NCBI GenBank assembly: GCA_049841275.1
Contig: JASGDN010000047.1
Coordinates: 62,001-126,000 of the forward strand
Origin: JASGDN01 sp049841275
GTDB lineage: Bacteria > Chloroflexota > Chloroflexia > Thermomicrobiales > UBA6265
Length of the DNA stretch: 64,000 nt
Reading direction: 5' to 3'
Shown in pieces: positions 25,980 to 34,979 of this stretch (the first letter of the stretch is position 1; every line of letters starts with the position of its first letter). Made by a program: the position numbers and the translations under genes. The notes beneath the pieces were generated by a model, which was not told where the DNA came from, did not search any database, and saw nothing but the letters and a program-made list of their open reading frames with translations.

Positions 25980-26040
25980 GGTGCGGCATGGTCGAGCTTG
26001 TGGTCCGTCACGCTCATGCCCTGCATCAGGCGACGGGTGG

Positions 26041-26559
26041 CTACACCTTCCGGCGATCGCGGGCGTACCGGGCGACTGCGCTCAGGATCAGGATCAGCCC
26101 GACCAGGACCAGGGCTGCTGCCCACGCCTGCCGGTGCCAGTCGTCGTAGGGTGAAATCGCGTACTGGTAGATCTGCAACGGCAGCGCGGCGGTCGGCTGC
26201 ATGAAGTTCCAGTACGTGTTGCCGAATGCCGTGAAGAGGAGTGGCGCTGTTTCGCCGGCTGCCCGGGCGATGGCGAGCATCACCCCCGTTGTCATGCCGC
26301 TCAAGGACGCCGGGTAGACGATGCCTACGATCGTCCGCCATCGCGGCGCGCCCAAGGCCAATACCGCTTCCGTGTACTGGCGTGGTACCAGCAGCAGGAT
26401 TTCCTCGGTCGTGCGGACGATGGTCGGCACCATGAGGATTGCCAGCGCGATGCCTCCCGCCAGTGCCGAGAAATGTCGCATCGGTGCGACCACCAGCTGA
26501 TAGGCGATGATGCCGATCGGCAGGAACCCGAACCAGCGATGCATTCGTCTGTCGGTCAT
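26041..26559 (-). pseudogene. pstA: pstA remnant (phosphate ABC permease, N-terminus missing)
   Basis: The translated 172 residues match only the C-terminal two-thirds of PstA. The diagnostic stretches are APMRHFSALAGGIALAILMV, PTIVRTTEEILLLVP, the EAA-type loop EAVLALGAPRWRTIVGIVYP and AISPYDDWHRQAWAAALVLV. Full PstA is about 280-300 residues; the first 100 or so, including the first membrane helices, are absent. Homology seems to begin around 26520, just 17-60 bases after the dppC-like stop at 26576. There is no pstS, pstC or pstB here. It is probably a leftover from a rearrangement, although the frame is still open and could be expressed by read-through. Confidence 0.75.
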
Positions 26560-26575
26560 CGATTGTGGCCTGGGG

Positions 26576-27547
26576 TCAGGCCTCGCTGCGGAGCCGTGGG
26601 TCGAGGGCATCGCGCAGGCCATCGCCGAGGAGGTTGAAGCCGAGCACCGTCAGCGCCAGCGCCGCGCCGGGGAAGAGCGCTGCCCAGGGCGCGAGTTGCA
26701 GGAACTGGTACGAACTGGAGATCATCGAACCCCACGACGGGGAAGGCGGCTTGTTGCCCAGGCCGAGGTAGGCCAGCGAGGCTTCCGACAGGACCGCGAA
26801 GGCGAAGTTCAGCGAGATATGCACGATCAATGGCGCCGTGATGTTGGGGAAGATGTGGAGCGTCAGGATGCGTCCGGTCGAGGCGCCGATCGAATTCGCC
26901 GCTTCCACATACGTCTGGTTGCGGACGGAGAGGACTGCGCCGCGAACCACGCGCATGAAGGACGGCACGTTCACGATACCGATGGCAATCATCACGTTCA
27001 TCAGCGAGCTTCCCAACGCCGTCATGATCGCGATCGCCAGCAGGATCGTCGGGAAGGCGTAGAGGACATCCATGAACAGCATGAGGATGTTGTCCAGCCA
27101 TCCCCGGAAGTATCCCGCGACCAGACCGAGGATGATCCCGATGGTAGCCGAGATGCCGACCGAGACGATGCCCACCTGGAACGAGATGCGTGCGCCGTAG
27201 ATCAGGCGAGAGAGCACATCGCGTCCGAATTCGTCGTTGCCGAACGGGAACTCACGGGACGGCGGCTTCAGCCGGAAGGCGGAGAACTGCTCCGTTGCCC
27301 CGTGCGGCGCGAGGAACGGGCCGACAATTGCCACGATCAGGAAGAATCCGACGATGCACATGCCGGTCATCGCCAGTTTCTGGCGGCGCAGCACCTGCCA
27401 GAGATTGCGCCGCTTCGGCATCGAGGCTGCCGCTGCCGCCGCACTGAGCGGAGACGAGGGCTTGCCGGTCTGGCCGCTTTCACCCCCGCCGGACCGAGAC
27501 TCGGAGACGGGGTGCATTTGGGAGGATGTCGTTGTTGCGTCACTCAT
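26576..27547 (-). CDS. Peptide/nickel ABC transporter permease, DppC-like
   Basis: Membrane subunit of the peptide importer (323 residues). An unusual Ser/Gly-rich N-terminal tail of about 50 residues precedes the OppC_N segment (LAMTGMCIVGFFLIVAIVGPFLAPHG). The block FPFGNDEFGRDVLSRLIYGARIS and the EAA loop EAANSIGASTGRILTLHIFPN are typical of DppC. The C-terminus is GDGLRDALDPRLRSEA. ATG 27547 is preferred over an upstream ATG that lies in the dppB end. It is the last intact gene of the operon; no ATPases (DppD/DppF) are encoded in the window. Confidence 0.9.
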   Translation of the reverse strand: MSDATTTSSQMHPVSESRSGGGESGQTGKPSSPLSAAAAAASMPKRRNLWQVLRRQKLAMTGMCIVGFFLIVAIVGPFLAPHGATEQFSAFRLKPPSREFPFGNDEFGRDVLSRLIYGARISFQVGIVSVGISATIGIILGLVAGYFRGWLDNILMLFMDVLYAFPTILLAIAIMTALGSSLMNVMIAIGIVNVPSFMRVVRGAVLSVRNQTYVEAANSIGASTGRILTLHIFPNITAPLIVHISLNFAFAVLSEASLAYLGLGNKPPSPSWGSMISSSYQFLQLAPWAALFPGAALALTVLGFNLLGDGLRDALDPRLRSEA

Positions 27548-27608
27548 CGGTCGTTCTGCCTGTCGCCTGGGACGGAGGGCCGGGTCGGGAACTGCGCGGA
27601 TGCCGGCG

Positions 27609-28559
27609 TCACCGGGTACGGAGCCGCGGATCGAGGACGGCATAGAGCACATCCACCAGCACGCTGACGAGCACGAAGATGGTCGCCATCACCAGGGTCA
27701 CACTCTGGACGACCGGATAGTCGCGGTTGGCGATCGCTTCGTAGATGTAGCGGCCCACGCCCGGCAGGCCGAAGATCTGCTCGATGATGACCGTGCCGCC
27801 GAGCAGCGCAGCGAGCTGGATGCCGGCGATGGTGAGGATCGGGATACCCGCGTTGGGCAGGACATGTCGCATCACCACGCGCTTCTGGCTCAGCCCCTTG
27901 GCCCGCGCGACGCGGACATACTCCTGGTTCAGGACTTCCAGCACGGAGGAGCGCGTATAGCGCATCAGGATCGCGGCCAGTGGCAGCCCCAGGCTGATGG
28001 CGGGCATGATCATCGTCTTCAGGTTCTGCACCGGATTGTTGGCAAACGGCGTATAGCCGACTGGAGGCAGCCATTTCAGCTTGAACGAGAAGATCAGCAC
28101 CAACACTGTGGCAAGCAGGAAGTTGGGCATCGAGATGCCCACCAGCGAGCCCACGGTCGCCAGCCAGTCGAACTTCGAGTTGCGTTTCAGCGCCGCCAGC
28201 ACGCCGAAGATCAGGGCCGGCGTCGCTCCCACGATTCCGGCCAGCAACGTCAATTCCACCGTCACCGGCAGGCGCAGGCGCAATTCCTGGGTGAGCGGTC
28301 GCTTGGTGCGGAGCGACTTGCCAAGGTCGCCGGTGACGACGTGGCCGAGCCATTTGACATATTGCACCGGCATTGGCTGGTCGAGTCCGTAGGATTTCGC
28401 GATCGCCGCGCGCTGCTCCGCCGTGGTGTGGCGGTCCGCGCCGAGCAGCACGTCCACCGGGTCGCCAGGAATGGAGCGCACGATGATGAACGTCACCAGG
28501 GACACGCCCAGCAGCACCGGGAAGAGCAGGAGGACCCGTTGGATGATGAACTTGAGCAT
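27609..28559 (-). CDS. Peptide/nickel ABC transporter permease, DppB-like
   Basis: Membrane subunit of 316 residues with six membrane segments. The N-terminal pattern IIQRVLLLFPVLLGVSLVTF, then RSIPGDP, and the EAA loop EYVRVARAKGLSQKRVVMRHVLPNA are the hallmarks of DppB/OppB. It ends with VLYAVLDPRLR. It pairs with the DppC-like subunit 61 bases downstream and follows two binding-protein genes in the same orientation. Peptide, nickel or other ligand cannot be distinguished. Confidence 0.92.
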   Translation of the reverse strand: MLKFIIQRVLLLFPVLLGVSLVTFIIVRSIPGDPVDVLLGADRHTTAEQRAAIAKSYGLDQPMPVQYVKWLGHVVTGDLGKSLRTKRPLTQELRLRLPVTVELTLLAGIVGATPALIFGVLAALKRNSKFDWLATVGSLVGISMPNFLLATVLVLIFSFKLKWLPPVGYTPFANNPVQNLKTMIMPAISLGLPLAAILMRYTRSSVLEVLNQEYVRVARAKGLSQKRVVMRHVLPNAGIPILTIAGIQLAALLGGTVIIEQIFGLPGVGRYIYEAIANRDYPVVQSVTLVMATIFVLVSVLVDVLYAVLDPRLRTR

Positions 28560-28648
28560 ACGCGACGTTCCTGACTCCCCGGCGGTGGGGCGCGAGACGA
28601 CGGGCGAGGGCGAAGACCCCGGCGGACCTCACCGGGGAGCGATGCGGC

Positions 28649-30280
28649 CTACGACGCGATCCACGTCTCACGCAGCGAGATGAAGCTGCCGGAGATGTAT
28701 CGCGTGAACCCCTGGACCGAGTTCCGGAGGCCGACGAAAGATTCCGATGTGTAGAGGTTGATCCACGGCGAATCCGCGATCAGTACCTCCTGCAGTTTCT
28801 GGTAGATCGGGGCCCGCTTCGCTTGGTCGGTGGTGGCGAGCCCTTCCTCCACCAGTTGGTCGAACTCGGGATTGCTGTACCCGGCCGCGTTGTTCACGGA
28901 GTCGGACTTGAGGCTCTGCTCCGGCCAGTCGTTCGGGTCGACGTATCCGGCCGCGCCCATGATTGCGATGTCGAACTCGCCGCCGAAGTACTGTTCCAGG
29001 TAGATCGCGTTCTCCTGCGGATCGATCTCGGTCTCGATGCCGAGCTGCTTCAATTGCTCCTGCACGACGACAGATGTATCCGAGAGGAACTTGTACTGCG
29101 ACCAGGTGAGGATCTTCGGGCGGAATCCGTCTGGCAAGGTCACCTTTGCCAGCAGGTCCTTCGCGCCATCGAGGTCGGTGGCCGGAATCTCGCCGTGGTA
29201 TCCGGCCCAGAACTCGGGGGGATAGAGGCCCACCAGCGGCTGTCCGTAGCCGAAGACCGCCGTATCGATGATCGGCTGGCGGTCGATCGCCTTGAAGACG
29301 GCCTGCCGGAACTCCAGCGAATCGAACGGCTGCCGGCGGAGGTTGAAGACCAGCCAGCGCAGGTTCGTCGTCGCGCCGCCATCCACGCGGAGATCGTTTT
29401 CCTGCTCGATCAGGGTGATGTCCTTCTGGCCCACCTGCTCGGCCAGGTCGACGGTGTCCGAGATCAGCGCCGCAACCCGCTGGGTGTCGTCGGAGGCGAT
29501 CACGATGTCGATGCCATCGACATAGGGCTTGCCCGGGTCCCAATAGTTCGGGTTCTTATCCAGGGTTATCGTGGAACCGGGCACGTACTCGACGAAGGTG
29601 AACGCGCCGGTGCCGACCGCCGTGTTCTGCAGGTCGCCGGCCTTCTCGACCTCCTCCTGCGGCACGATGACGAGGCCGCGCCCGGCGAGGCGCGCGAGGA
29701 ACGAGGCGTCCGGCGTTTTCAGCGTCAGCACGACCGTCCGGTCGTCCGGTGTCTCGATCTTCGTGACACCGGCCAGCGACGTTGCCCAGGGGGACGCGGT
29801 GTCTGGATTCTGGATCCGCTGGAACGAGTAGGCGACATCGGCGGCGACGAACGGGCGTCCGTTGTGGAAGGTCACGCCGGACCGCAGCGCGAAGGTATAG
29901 TTGAGCTGGTCATCCGAGATCGTCCACGATTCCGCCAGCGCCGACCGGATGGTCAGGTCAGGTCCTTCGTGGGTCAGCCCGTCGTACATCAGGTCGATCA
30001 CCAGCCCGGCCGCCGCGAGATTCGTCAGGGCGGGATCGAGTTCGGAGGGATCGCCCTGCACCGCGAAGCGCAGGCGCCCGCCGGAGACCGGCGATGCTGC
30101 TGGCGAGGCTTCCGGCGTCGCATCCTGGGCGGCAACCCCGGCGGGGATCATGCCGATCAGGACCGGGGCGATGGCGACGCCGGCGCTCGCGATGACGAGG
30201 TCGCGTCGGCTGACCGCCGGTCGCGTGGCTTGCGTGTCGGGTGGTGAAACGGAATCGTGCTGCGTGCGTGGCATGAACAT
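28649..30280 (-). CDS. ABC transporter substrate-binding protein, family 5 (second of two)
   Basis: Exported ligand receptor of 543 residues for the peptide-type importer. A Tat-like signal (SRRDLVIASAGVAIAP) ends near GVAAQ and is followed by the linker DATPEASPAASP. The SBP_bac_5 fold starts with LRFAVQGDPSELDPAL and contains FHNGRPFVAADVAYSFQRI and GTGAFTFVEYVPGS. GGAAGG lies just before ATG 30280. It is similar in motif order to the gene immediately upstream, so the operon has two tandem paralogous receptors for a single permease pair. Confidence 0.9.
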   Translation of the reverse strand: MFMPRTQHDSVSPPDTQATRPAVSRRDLVIASAGVAIAPVLIGMIPAGVAAQDATPEASPAASPVSGGRLRFAVQGDPSELDPALTNLAAAGLVIDLMYDGLTHEGPDLTIRSALAESWTISDDQLNYTFALRSGVTFHNGRPFVAADVAYSFQRIQNPDTASPWATSLAGVTKIETPDDRTVVLTLKTPDASFLARLAGRGLVIVPQEEVEKAGDLQNTAVGTGAFTFVEYVPGSTITLDKNPNYWDPGKPYVDGIDIVIASDDTQRVAALISDTVDLAEQVGQKDITLIEQENDLRVDGGATTNLRWLVFNLRRQPFDSLEFRQAVFKAIDRQPIIDTAVFGYGQPLVGLYPPEFWAGYHGEIPATDLDGAKDLLAKVTLPDGFRPKILTWSQYKFLSDTSVVVQEQLKQLGIETEIDPQENAIYLEQYFGGEFDIAIMGAAGYVDPNDWPEQSLKSDSVNNAAGYSNPEFDQLVEEGLATTDQAKRAPIYQKLQEVLIADSPWINLYTSESFVGLRNSVQGFTRYISGSFISLRETWIAS

Positions 30281-30442
30281 GCTGCCTTCCGGAATTGGGA
30301 CCCTTGGAAAAGGTCGCGCCGATATGCAGGACTCCATCGTAACGCGACCGCCGGACGAGGGAGGGCACCGGGGCCACTGCCCGGGGCCCTCCCTCGTCCG
30401 ATGCCCTGCTGGCCACTGACCGAAGCCAGTGGCCGCTGGAAC

Positions 30443-32131
30443 CTACTGGTCGAGCCAGACCTCGCGGAAGGAGGCGTTGCTACCCGTGGCGAGGTGGATG
30501 TAGCCCTTCACATACGTGCGCATCGCCTCGTACTGGTTGGCGATGAAGAGATTTACCCACGGCAGGTCTTCGACGAGGATCGTCTGGACCTGCTGGTAGA
30601 TCGCGGTGCGCTTCGCCTGGTCGGTCTCGGCGAGACCCTGATCCAGCAACGAATCGACTTCGGCATTGGAATACTTGATGCCGTTGCTGTCGCCGTCGGT
30701 TATGAAGTTGCCGTACAGCACATCGTTCGGGTCGATGTAGGCGCTGGTGCCGGTGACCGAAAGATCGAAGTTGCCGGCGAAATAGTCAGCGATGTAGGTG
30801 GCGTTCTCCTGCAGGTTCAGCTCCGCCTCGATGCCGATCTGCTTCAGTTGTTCCTGAATCACGACGGCGGCATTCGAGAGGAACGCGTATTGCGCCCAGG
30901 AGGTGATGATCGGCTTGAGGCCGGATACGCCTGCCTGCTCCAGCAGCGCCTTGGCCCCGTCGACGTCCGGCGCCGGGATGTCCTGCTTCATGCCCGCCCA
31001 GTAGCTCTCCGGGAAGATTGTCTGCATCGGGGCACCGAAGCCGAAGACCGAGGAATCGATGATCGGGCCGCGGTCGATCACCTTGGCGATCGCCTGGCGA
31101 ACTTCCGGCTTGTTGTATGGCTCGCGCGAGACATTGATCGCCATGTAGCGGATGTTGGTGTTCGCGTCGCCGGTCACGGTCAGGTTGCTGTCGTTCTTGA
31201 AAGTGTCCATGTCCTGGACGGGGGCATACTCGATGAAGTCGACCGTGTTCGACACGAGGGCCGCCGTACGGGATGTCTCCTGCGGGGCGATGGTGAACTC
31301 GATGCCATCCAGGTACGGCAGGCCCGGAATCCAGAAGTCCGTGTTCTTCTCGACTTTGAAGGAACTGTTCGGGACATATTCCACGAACTTGAAGGGGCCG
31401 GTGCCGACCGCCGTATTCTGGAGGTCACCGTTCTTCTCGACCTCTTCCTGCGGGATGACCTTCGCCGCATTGCCCATCAGCTTCGCCATGAAGGAGGCAT
31501 CGGCGTTCTTGAGGGTGATCACCGAGGTGGTGGCATCCGCCGACTCGACCGAGGCGATGACCTCGAAATCGGATGCCGCCGGGGAGGCGGTGTCCGGGTT
31601 GGTGATGCGCTCGAAGCTGTACTTGACGTCGTCGGCCGTCATCTCGCGGCCGTTGTGGAACTTCACGCCGGAGCGCAGCTTGAACGTGTAGGTCTTGCCG
31701 TCCTCGGAGATCTCCCAGCTCTCGGCCAGGGCCGGGACCGGCGTCAGCGTTGGGCTGACGGAGACGAGGCCATCGTAGATGTGCTCGATCACATGCCATG
31801 CCGCCGTGAGCGAGGTCTTGTGCGGGTCCAGCTCGGCGGGATCGGCCTGGAGCCCGACCTTGAGGGTGCCGCCGGTCTTCGCGTTCGGGTCGGCAGTCGG
31901 CGCCGCCTCGATGGCGACGGGGGATGCAGCAGGGGACGCCGCCGGCGATGCTTCGGGTGTCGCCTGGGCGAAGGCGAGGCCGCCGTTGAGCGCCATCAGA
32001 GCCGACGCGCCAAGGCCGAGTGCGGCGCCGCGCAGCATGGCCTCGCGGCGGCTGAGGCGGCCCTGCACGATGTCGCGGGTGAGGGAACGCAGGATCTCGG
32101 TCTGCGAGGCATCGGTACCGTGGGTGGACAT
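30443..32131 (-). CDS. ABC transporter substrate-binding protein, family 5 (first of two)
   Basis: Exported receptor of 562 residues, first gene of the peptide importer operon. It has a longer N-terminus (ILRSLTRDIVQGRLSRREAMLRG) with a twin-arginine-like motif, a cleavage region near AFAQ and the linker ATPEASPAASPAASP. The SBP_bac_5 domain shows LKVGLQADPAELDPHK, FHNGREMTADDVKYSFERI and GTGPFKFVEYVPNS, parallel to its downstream paralogue. ATG 32131 is preceded by AAGGAGA. A long divergent gap with promoters both ways separates it from the sugar importer. Confidence 0.91.
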   Translation of the reverse strand: MSTHGTDASQTEILRSLTRDIVQGRLSRREAMLRGAALGLGASALMALNGGLAFAQATPEASPAASPAASPVAIEAAPTADPNAKTGGTLKVGLQADPAELDPHKTSLTAAWHVIEHIYDGLVSVSPTLTPVPALAESWEISEDGKTYTFKLRSGVKFHNGREMTADDVKYSFERITNPDTASPAASDFEVIASVESADATTSVITLKNADASFMAKLMGNAAKVIPQEEVEKNGDLQNTAVGTGPFKFVEYVPNSSFKVEKNTDFWIPGLPYLDGIEFTIAPQETSRTAALVSNTVDFIEYAPVQDMDTFKNDSNLTVTGDANTNIRYMAINVSREPYNKPEVRQAIAKVIDRGPIIDSSVFGFGAPMQTIFPESYWAGMKQDIPAPDVDGAKALLEQAGVSGLKPIITSWAQYAFLSNAAVVIQEQLKQIGIEAELNLQENATYIADYFAGNFDLSVTGTSAYIDPNDVLYGNFITDGDSNGIKYSNAEVDSLLDQGLAETDQAKRTAIYQQVQTILVEDLPWVNLFIANQYEAMRTYVKGYIHLATGSNASFREVWLDQ

Positions 32132-32316
32132 GGAAACCGGTTCTCCTTGATAACGGCAACCGCGCTCGTACGCGCGGAATGGCCGGACGCTCGATCGAAT
32201 CGACCGAATGCCCGCGGGACCCATGGGAAATGATCGTGCAGGGGCTTGCGCCGGGGTCGCTATCCTGGATCGCCGTGGCAATCACCAGGATGGCGCGTCA
32301 TTTCGTACCACCTGCG

Positions 32317-32346
32317 AGTATACGGGACATCGAAATACCTGGGCAA
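32317..32346 (-). promoter_or_regulatory. Candidate promoter of the peptide importer operon
   Basis: Minus strand -35 TTGCCC (32341-32346), an 18-base spacer and -10 TATACT (32317-32322), about 186 bases before the first binding-protein gene. The leader would be long. Confidence 0.4.
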
Positions 32347-32458
32347 TGTCTGTCGGGATGTGTTCGTGCGACGCGACGGGCAATTCTTGTGCATTTTGAA
32401 CGATTCTCGCCCTGCCACCCGTGGACATATGACGTCTGCCGTGTAGGCGTCCCATGCA

Positions 32459-32487
32459 TTGACATTCCTCCGGAGCAGGCCTACAGT
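32459..32487 (+). promoter_or_regulatory. Sigma-70-type promoter of the sugar importer
   Basis: A perfect -35 TTGACA (32459-32464), a 17-base spacer and -10 TACAGT (32482-32487), 85 bases before the GTG of the binding protein. Short inverted arms GCAGG/CCTGC flank the -10 region and could be an operator. Confidence 0.65.
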
Positions 32488-32571
32488 ACCTGCGTCGTCA
32501 CAACTGAATGGGACTCCCGGAGGTTTCTCGTATACGCGATCGCCGACGCAGGCGGTCAGGAGGATTCGTTC

Positions 32572-33900
32572 GTGGACAGGAACGCAGGTTCGCCGGATGC
32601 CGCTTCGAAGCCGTTCATCACGTTCCGGGCCAGCCGTCGCCAGCTCATCAAGACCGCCTTGGTGACCGGCGCGGGCATCGCCTACGCGGGCGTCGGCCCA
32701 GTTCCGCAGCACATCTACGCACAGGACAAGGTCAAGCTGGTCCAGTGGTACCACCAGTACGGCGAGGAGGGTACCCAGGACGCGGTCATGAAGTACGCCC
32801 AGCAGTTCATGCAGTCCGACGCCGGCAAGAATGTCGAGGTCGAGGTCAACTGGCAGACCGGAACGTATGCCGACGCCCTCAATCCGGCATTGCTCACGGA
32901 TAACGGTCCGGATGTCTTCGAGGTCAACGGCGTTTCGCTCGATCAGGTCAAGCAGGGCCAGGTGATGGCGCTGGACGACCTCTACACCGATGCGGTGAAG
33001 AAGGACTTCAACCCGATCAGCCTCGAGGCCGCGACCATCGATGGCAAGCTCTATTGGGTGAAGATGATCGACGATACCGGCGGGTTCTACTACAAGCCGA
33101 GTGTCTTCAAGGACAAGGGGCTCGAGCCGGCCAAGACGCTGGACGATGTGCTGAACATCGCCAAGACGCTCAACGATGGCCGGGTGAAGGGCATGTTCCT
33201 CGGCAATGATGGCGGAATCGGCGCCGCGCTTGGCCTACTGATGTGGTCCGGCGGGGCCGACTATTTCGATGAATCGGGTAAGAAGGTAGCCTTCAATACC
33301 GATGGGGTGGCGGCAGGATTTGCGAAGCTCAAGGAGTTGAACGACTCCGGTGCGCTCCTCATCGGATCTCCGACCGACTACTGGGATCCCTCCGCCTTCA
33401 TTCAGGGCCTTGCCGCCGTCCAGTGGACCGGCATGTGGGCGTTGCCAGCCATCCAGAAGGCGCTCGGTGACGATGTCGACATCTTCCCCTGGCCGGCGAC
33501 CGATGCCAACGGCAAGGCGTCCACGTTCTGGGGCGGCTGGGGTGAATGCGTCAACGGCAAGACCAAGAATGCCGATGCCGCCAAGGCGCTCGTCAAGTTC
33601 CTCTGGATCGACAGCACCGACATCCAGAAGGACTGGGCGCTCTCCTACGGCTTCCACGTTCCCCCGCGGATGAGTGCTGCCGCATCGGCCGAGCAGTTGA
33701 AGACTGGCCCGGCGGCGAAGTTCGTCGAGAACCTGAACAGCTATGGCCGCATCACGCCTCCGCTCTGGGACGGCGCGATGGGGACTGCCTACACGCAGGC
33801 GTTGACCAATGTGATCCAGAATGGCGCCGACCCGAAGACGGAACTCGATGCGGCCGCCAAGACCTGCCAAGCCGAACTCGATCGTCTGCTGGGGAGCTAG
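32572..33900 (+). CDS. Sugar ABC transporter substrate-binding protein, family 1
   Basis: Exported receptor of 442 residues. A twin-arginine-like signal (SRRQLIKTALVTGAGIAYAG) ends near HIYAQD, here without the Ala/Ser/Pro linker found in the other receptors. The SBP_bac_1 fold is evident from VKLVQWYHQYGEEG, WQTGTYADALNPALL and the C-terminal ALTNVIQNGADPKTELDAAA. GTG 32572 is the start because AGGAGG (32558-32563) lies eight bases upstream. Two permease genes follow. No ATPase is present, which is common for CUT1 systems that share an MsmK/MalK-like ATPase. Confidence 0.9.
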   Translation: MDRNAGSPDAASKPFITFRASRRQLIKTALVTGAGIAYAGVGPVPQHIYAQDKVKLVQWYHQYGEEGTQDAVMKYAQQFMQSDAGKNVEVEVNWQTGTYADALNPALLTDNGPDVFEVNGVSLDQVKQGQVMALDDLYTDAVKKDFNPISLEAATIDGKLYWVKMIDDTGGFYYKPSVFKDKGLEPAKTLDDVLNIAKTLNDGRVKGMFLGNDGGIGAALGLLMWSGGADYFDESGKKVAFNTDGVAAGFAKLKELNDSGALLIGSPTDYWDPSAFIQGLAAVQWTGMWALPAIQKALGDDVDIFPWPATDANGKASTFWGGWGECVNGKTKNADAAKALVKFLWIDSTDIQKDWALSYGFHVPPRMSAAASAEQLKTGPAAKFVENLNSYGRITPPLWDGAMGTAYTQALTNVIQNGADPKTELDAAAKTCQAELDRLLGS

Positions 33901-33973
33901 TTCCCGATTTTCGTCACGATCGGTGGCCGTTCCGCGATACCGCCGGTGATGACGTTCGAGCCATTCGGCAAGG

Positions 33974-34005
33974 TGCGATCCGGAGGAAACCTCCTCCGGA
34001 TCGCA
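33974..34005 (+). promoter_or_regulatory. Intercistronic hairpin between binding protein and permease
   Basis: A perfect 14-bp stem (TGCGATCCGGAGGA at 33974-33987 with its complement at 33992-34005) closes an AACC loop 15 bases before the permease start. It probably protects the upstream mRNA or partly stops transcription so the receptor is made in excess. Confidence 0.6.
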
Positions 34006-34019
34006 TGGCGGGGTGACGC

Positions 34020-34979
34020 ATGGCAGCAGTCGATGTGCCGGGAACCATCCGGGAAGTCTCCGTCCCGTGGTGGAAGCAGACGCGCTGGGAGGCGACGATC
34101 GCCTTCTGCGTCTTTGTCGCGCCGATGGTGATCGGCTTGGCCGTGTTCACCTTTCTGCCGATCGTCTGGGGACTGCTGATCAGCTTCTCCGAGGCGCGCA
34201 ATACCATCAGCATCGGCAACTGGGTCGGGCTGGATAACTACCGGACTGTGCTCAGCGATCCGCAATTCCGGCGGGCGCTCCGCACCATTCTCATCTTCGC
34301 GATCTTCATCGTCCCGATCACCTTCTTCTTCTCCCTCTTCATTGCGATGCTGGTGAATTCGGTCGGATTCGGCAAGGCGTTCTTCCGGAGCGTCTTCTTC
34401 ATCCCGACCGCGATTTCGTATGTGGTCGCCTCTGTCATCTGGAAGATGGGTATCTTCTCCGGCGTGCCGTCCGGCTTTGCCAATATGGTCATCTACTGGA
34501 CGGGCAGCAACCAGGTCATCGCCTGGATCGGCGAGACGAGCCCGCCCTACTACTGGCTGGTGCTCGTCTCGGTGCGTATCTGGCTCCAGGTCGGCTTCTA
34601 CATGATTGTCTTCCTCGCAGGATTGCAGGAGATCGACCAGTCGCTCTACGAGGCGGCCTATGTCGATGGCGGCAAACCGGGTTGGACGACGTTCTGGACG
34701 ATCACCTTCCCGCTATTGCGCAACACGTCCATCGCCGTATTGCTCCTGAACTTCATCGCTGCCTTCCAGGCCTACGATGAGTTCGTCAATATCCTCAGCG
34801 CCGCCGGAACAAACGCGAATCTCAGCCTCGCGCGGCCGCCGCTCGTGTATCTGTATCAGGTCGCGCTCTCCCAGCAGGACTACGGACGCGGTTCGGCAGG
34901 GGCCTTCATCCTCACGGCCATCATCATCGCCATCACCCTCATCCAGGGACGGCTCTTCGGATTCGGGAGGAAGGCATGA
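34020..34979 (+). CDS. Sugar ABC transporter permease, MalF-like
   Basis: Membrane subunit of 319 residues with six membrane segments. The pattern FVAPMVIGLAVFTFLPIVWG at the N-terminus, FFIPTAISYVVASVIWKMGI in the middle and the EAA loop LYEAAYVDGGKPGWTTFWTITFP are typical of the UgpA/MalF type. It overlaps the next permease gene by ATGA. It works with the receptor upstream and the MalG-like partner downstream. Confidence 0.92.
   Translation: MAAVDVPGTIREVSVPWWKQTRWEATIAFCVFVAPMVIGLAVFTFLPIVWGLLISFSEARNTISIGNWVGLDNYRTVLSDPQFRRALRTILIFAIFIVPITFFFSLFIAMLVNSVGFGKAFFRSVFFIPTAISYVVASVIWKMGIFSGVPSGFANMVIYWTGSNQVIAWIGETSPPYYWLVLVSVRIWLQVGFYMIVFLAGLQEIDQSLYEAAYVDGGKPGWTTFWTITFPLLRNTSIAVLLLNFIAAFQAYDEFVNILSAAGTNANLSLARPPLVYLYQVALSQQDYGRGSAGAFILTAIIIAITLIQGRLFGFGRKA

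Larger units (their letters stand above)
32132..32571. other. Divergent intergenic region between the peptide and sugar importers
   Basis: About 440 bases without a gene. It holds a promoter for each direction (described separately) and is richer in AT than its surroundings around 32290-32520. Confidence 0.5.
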
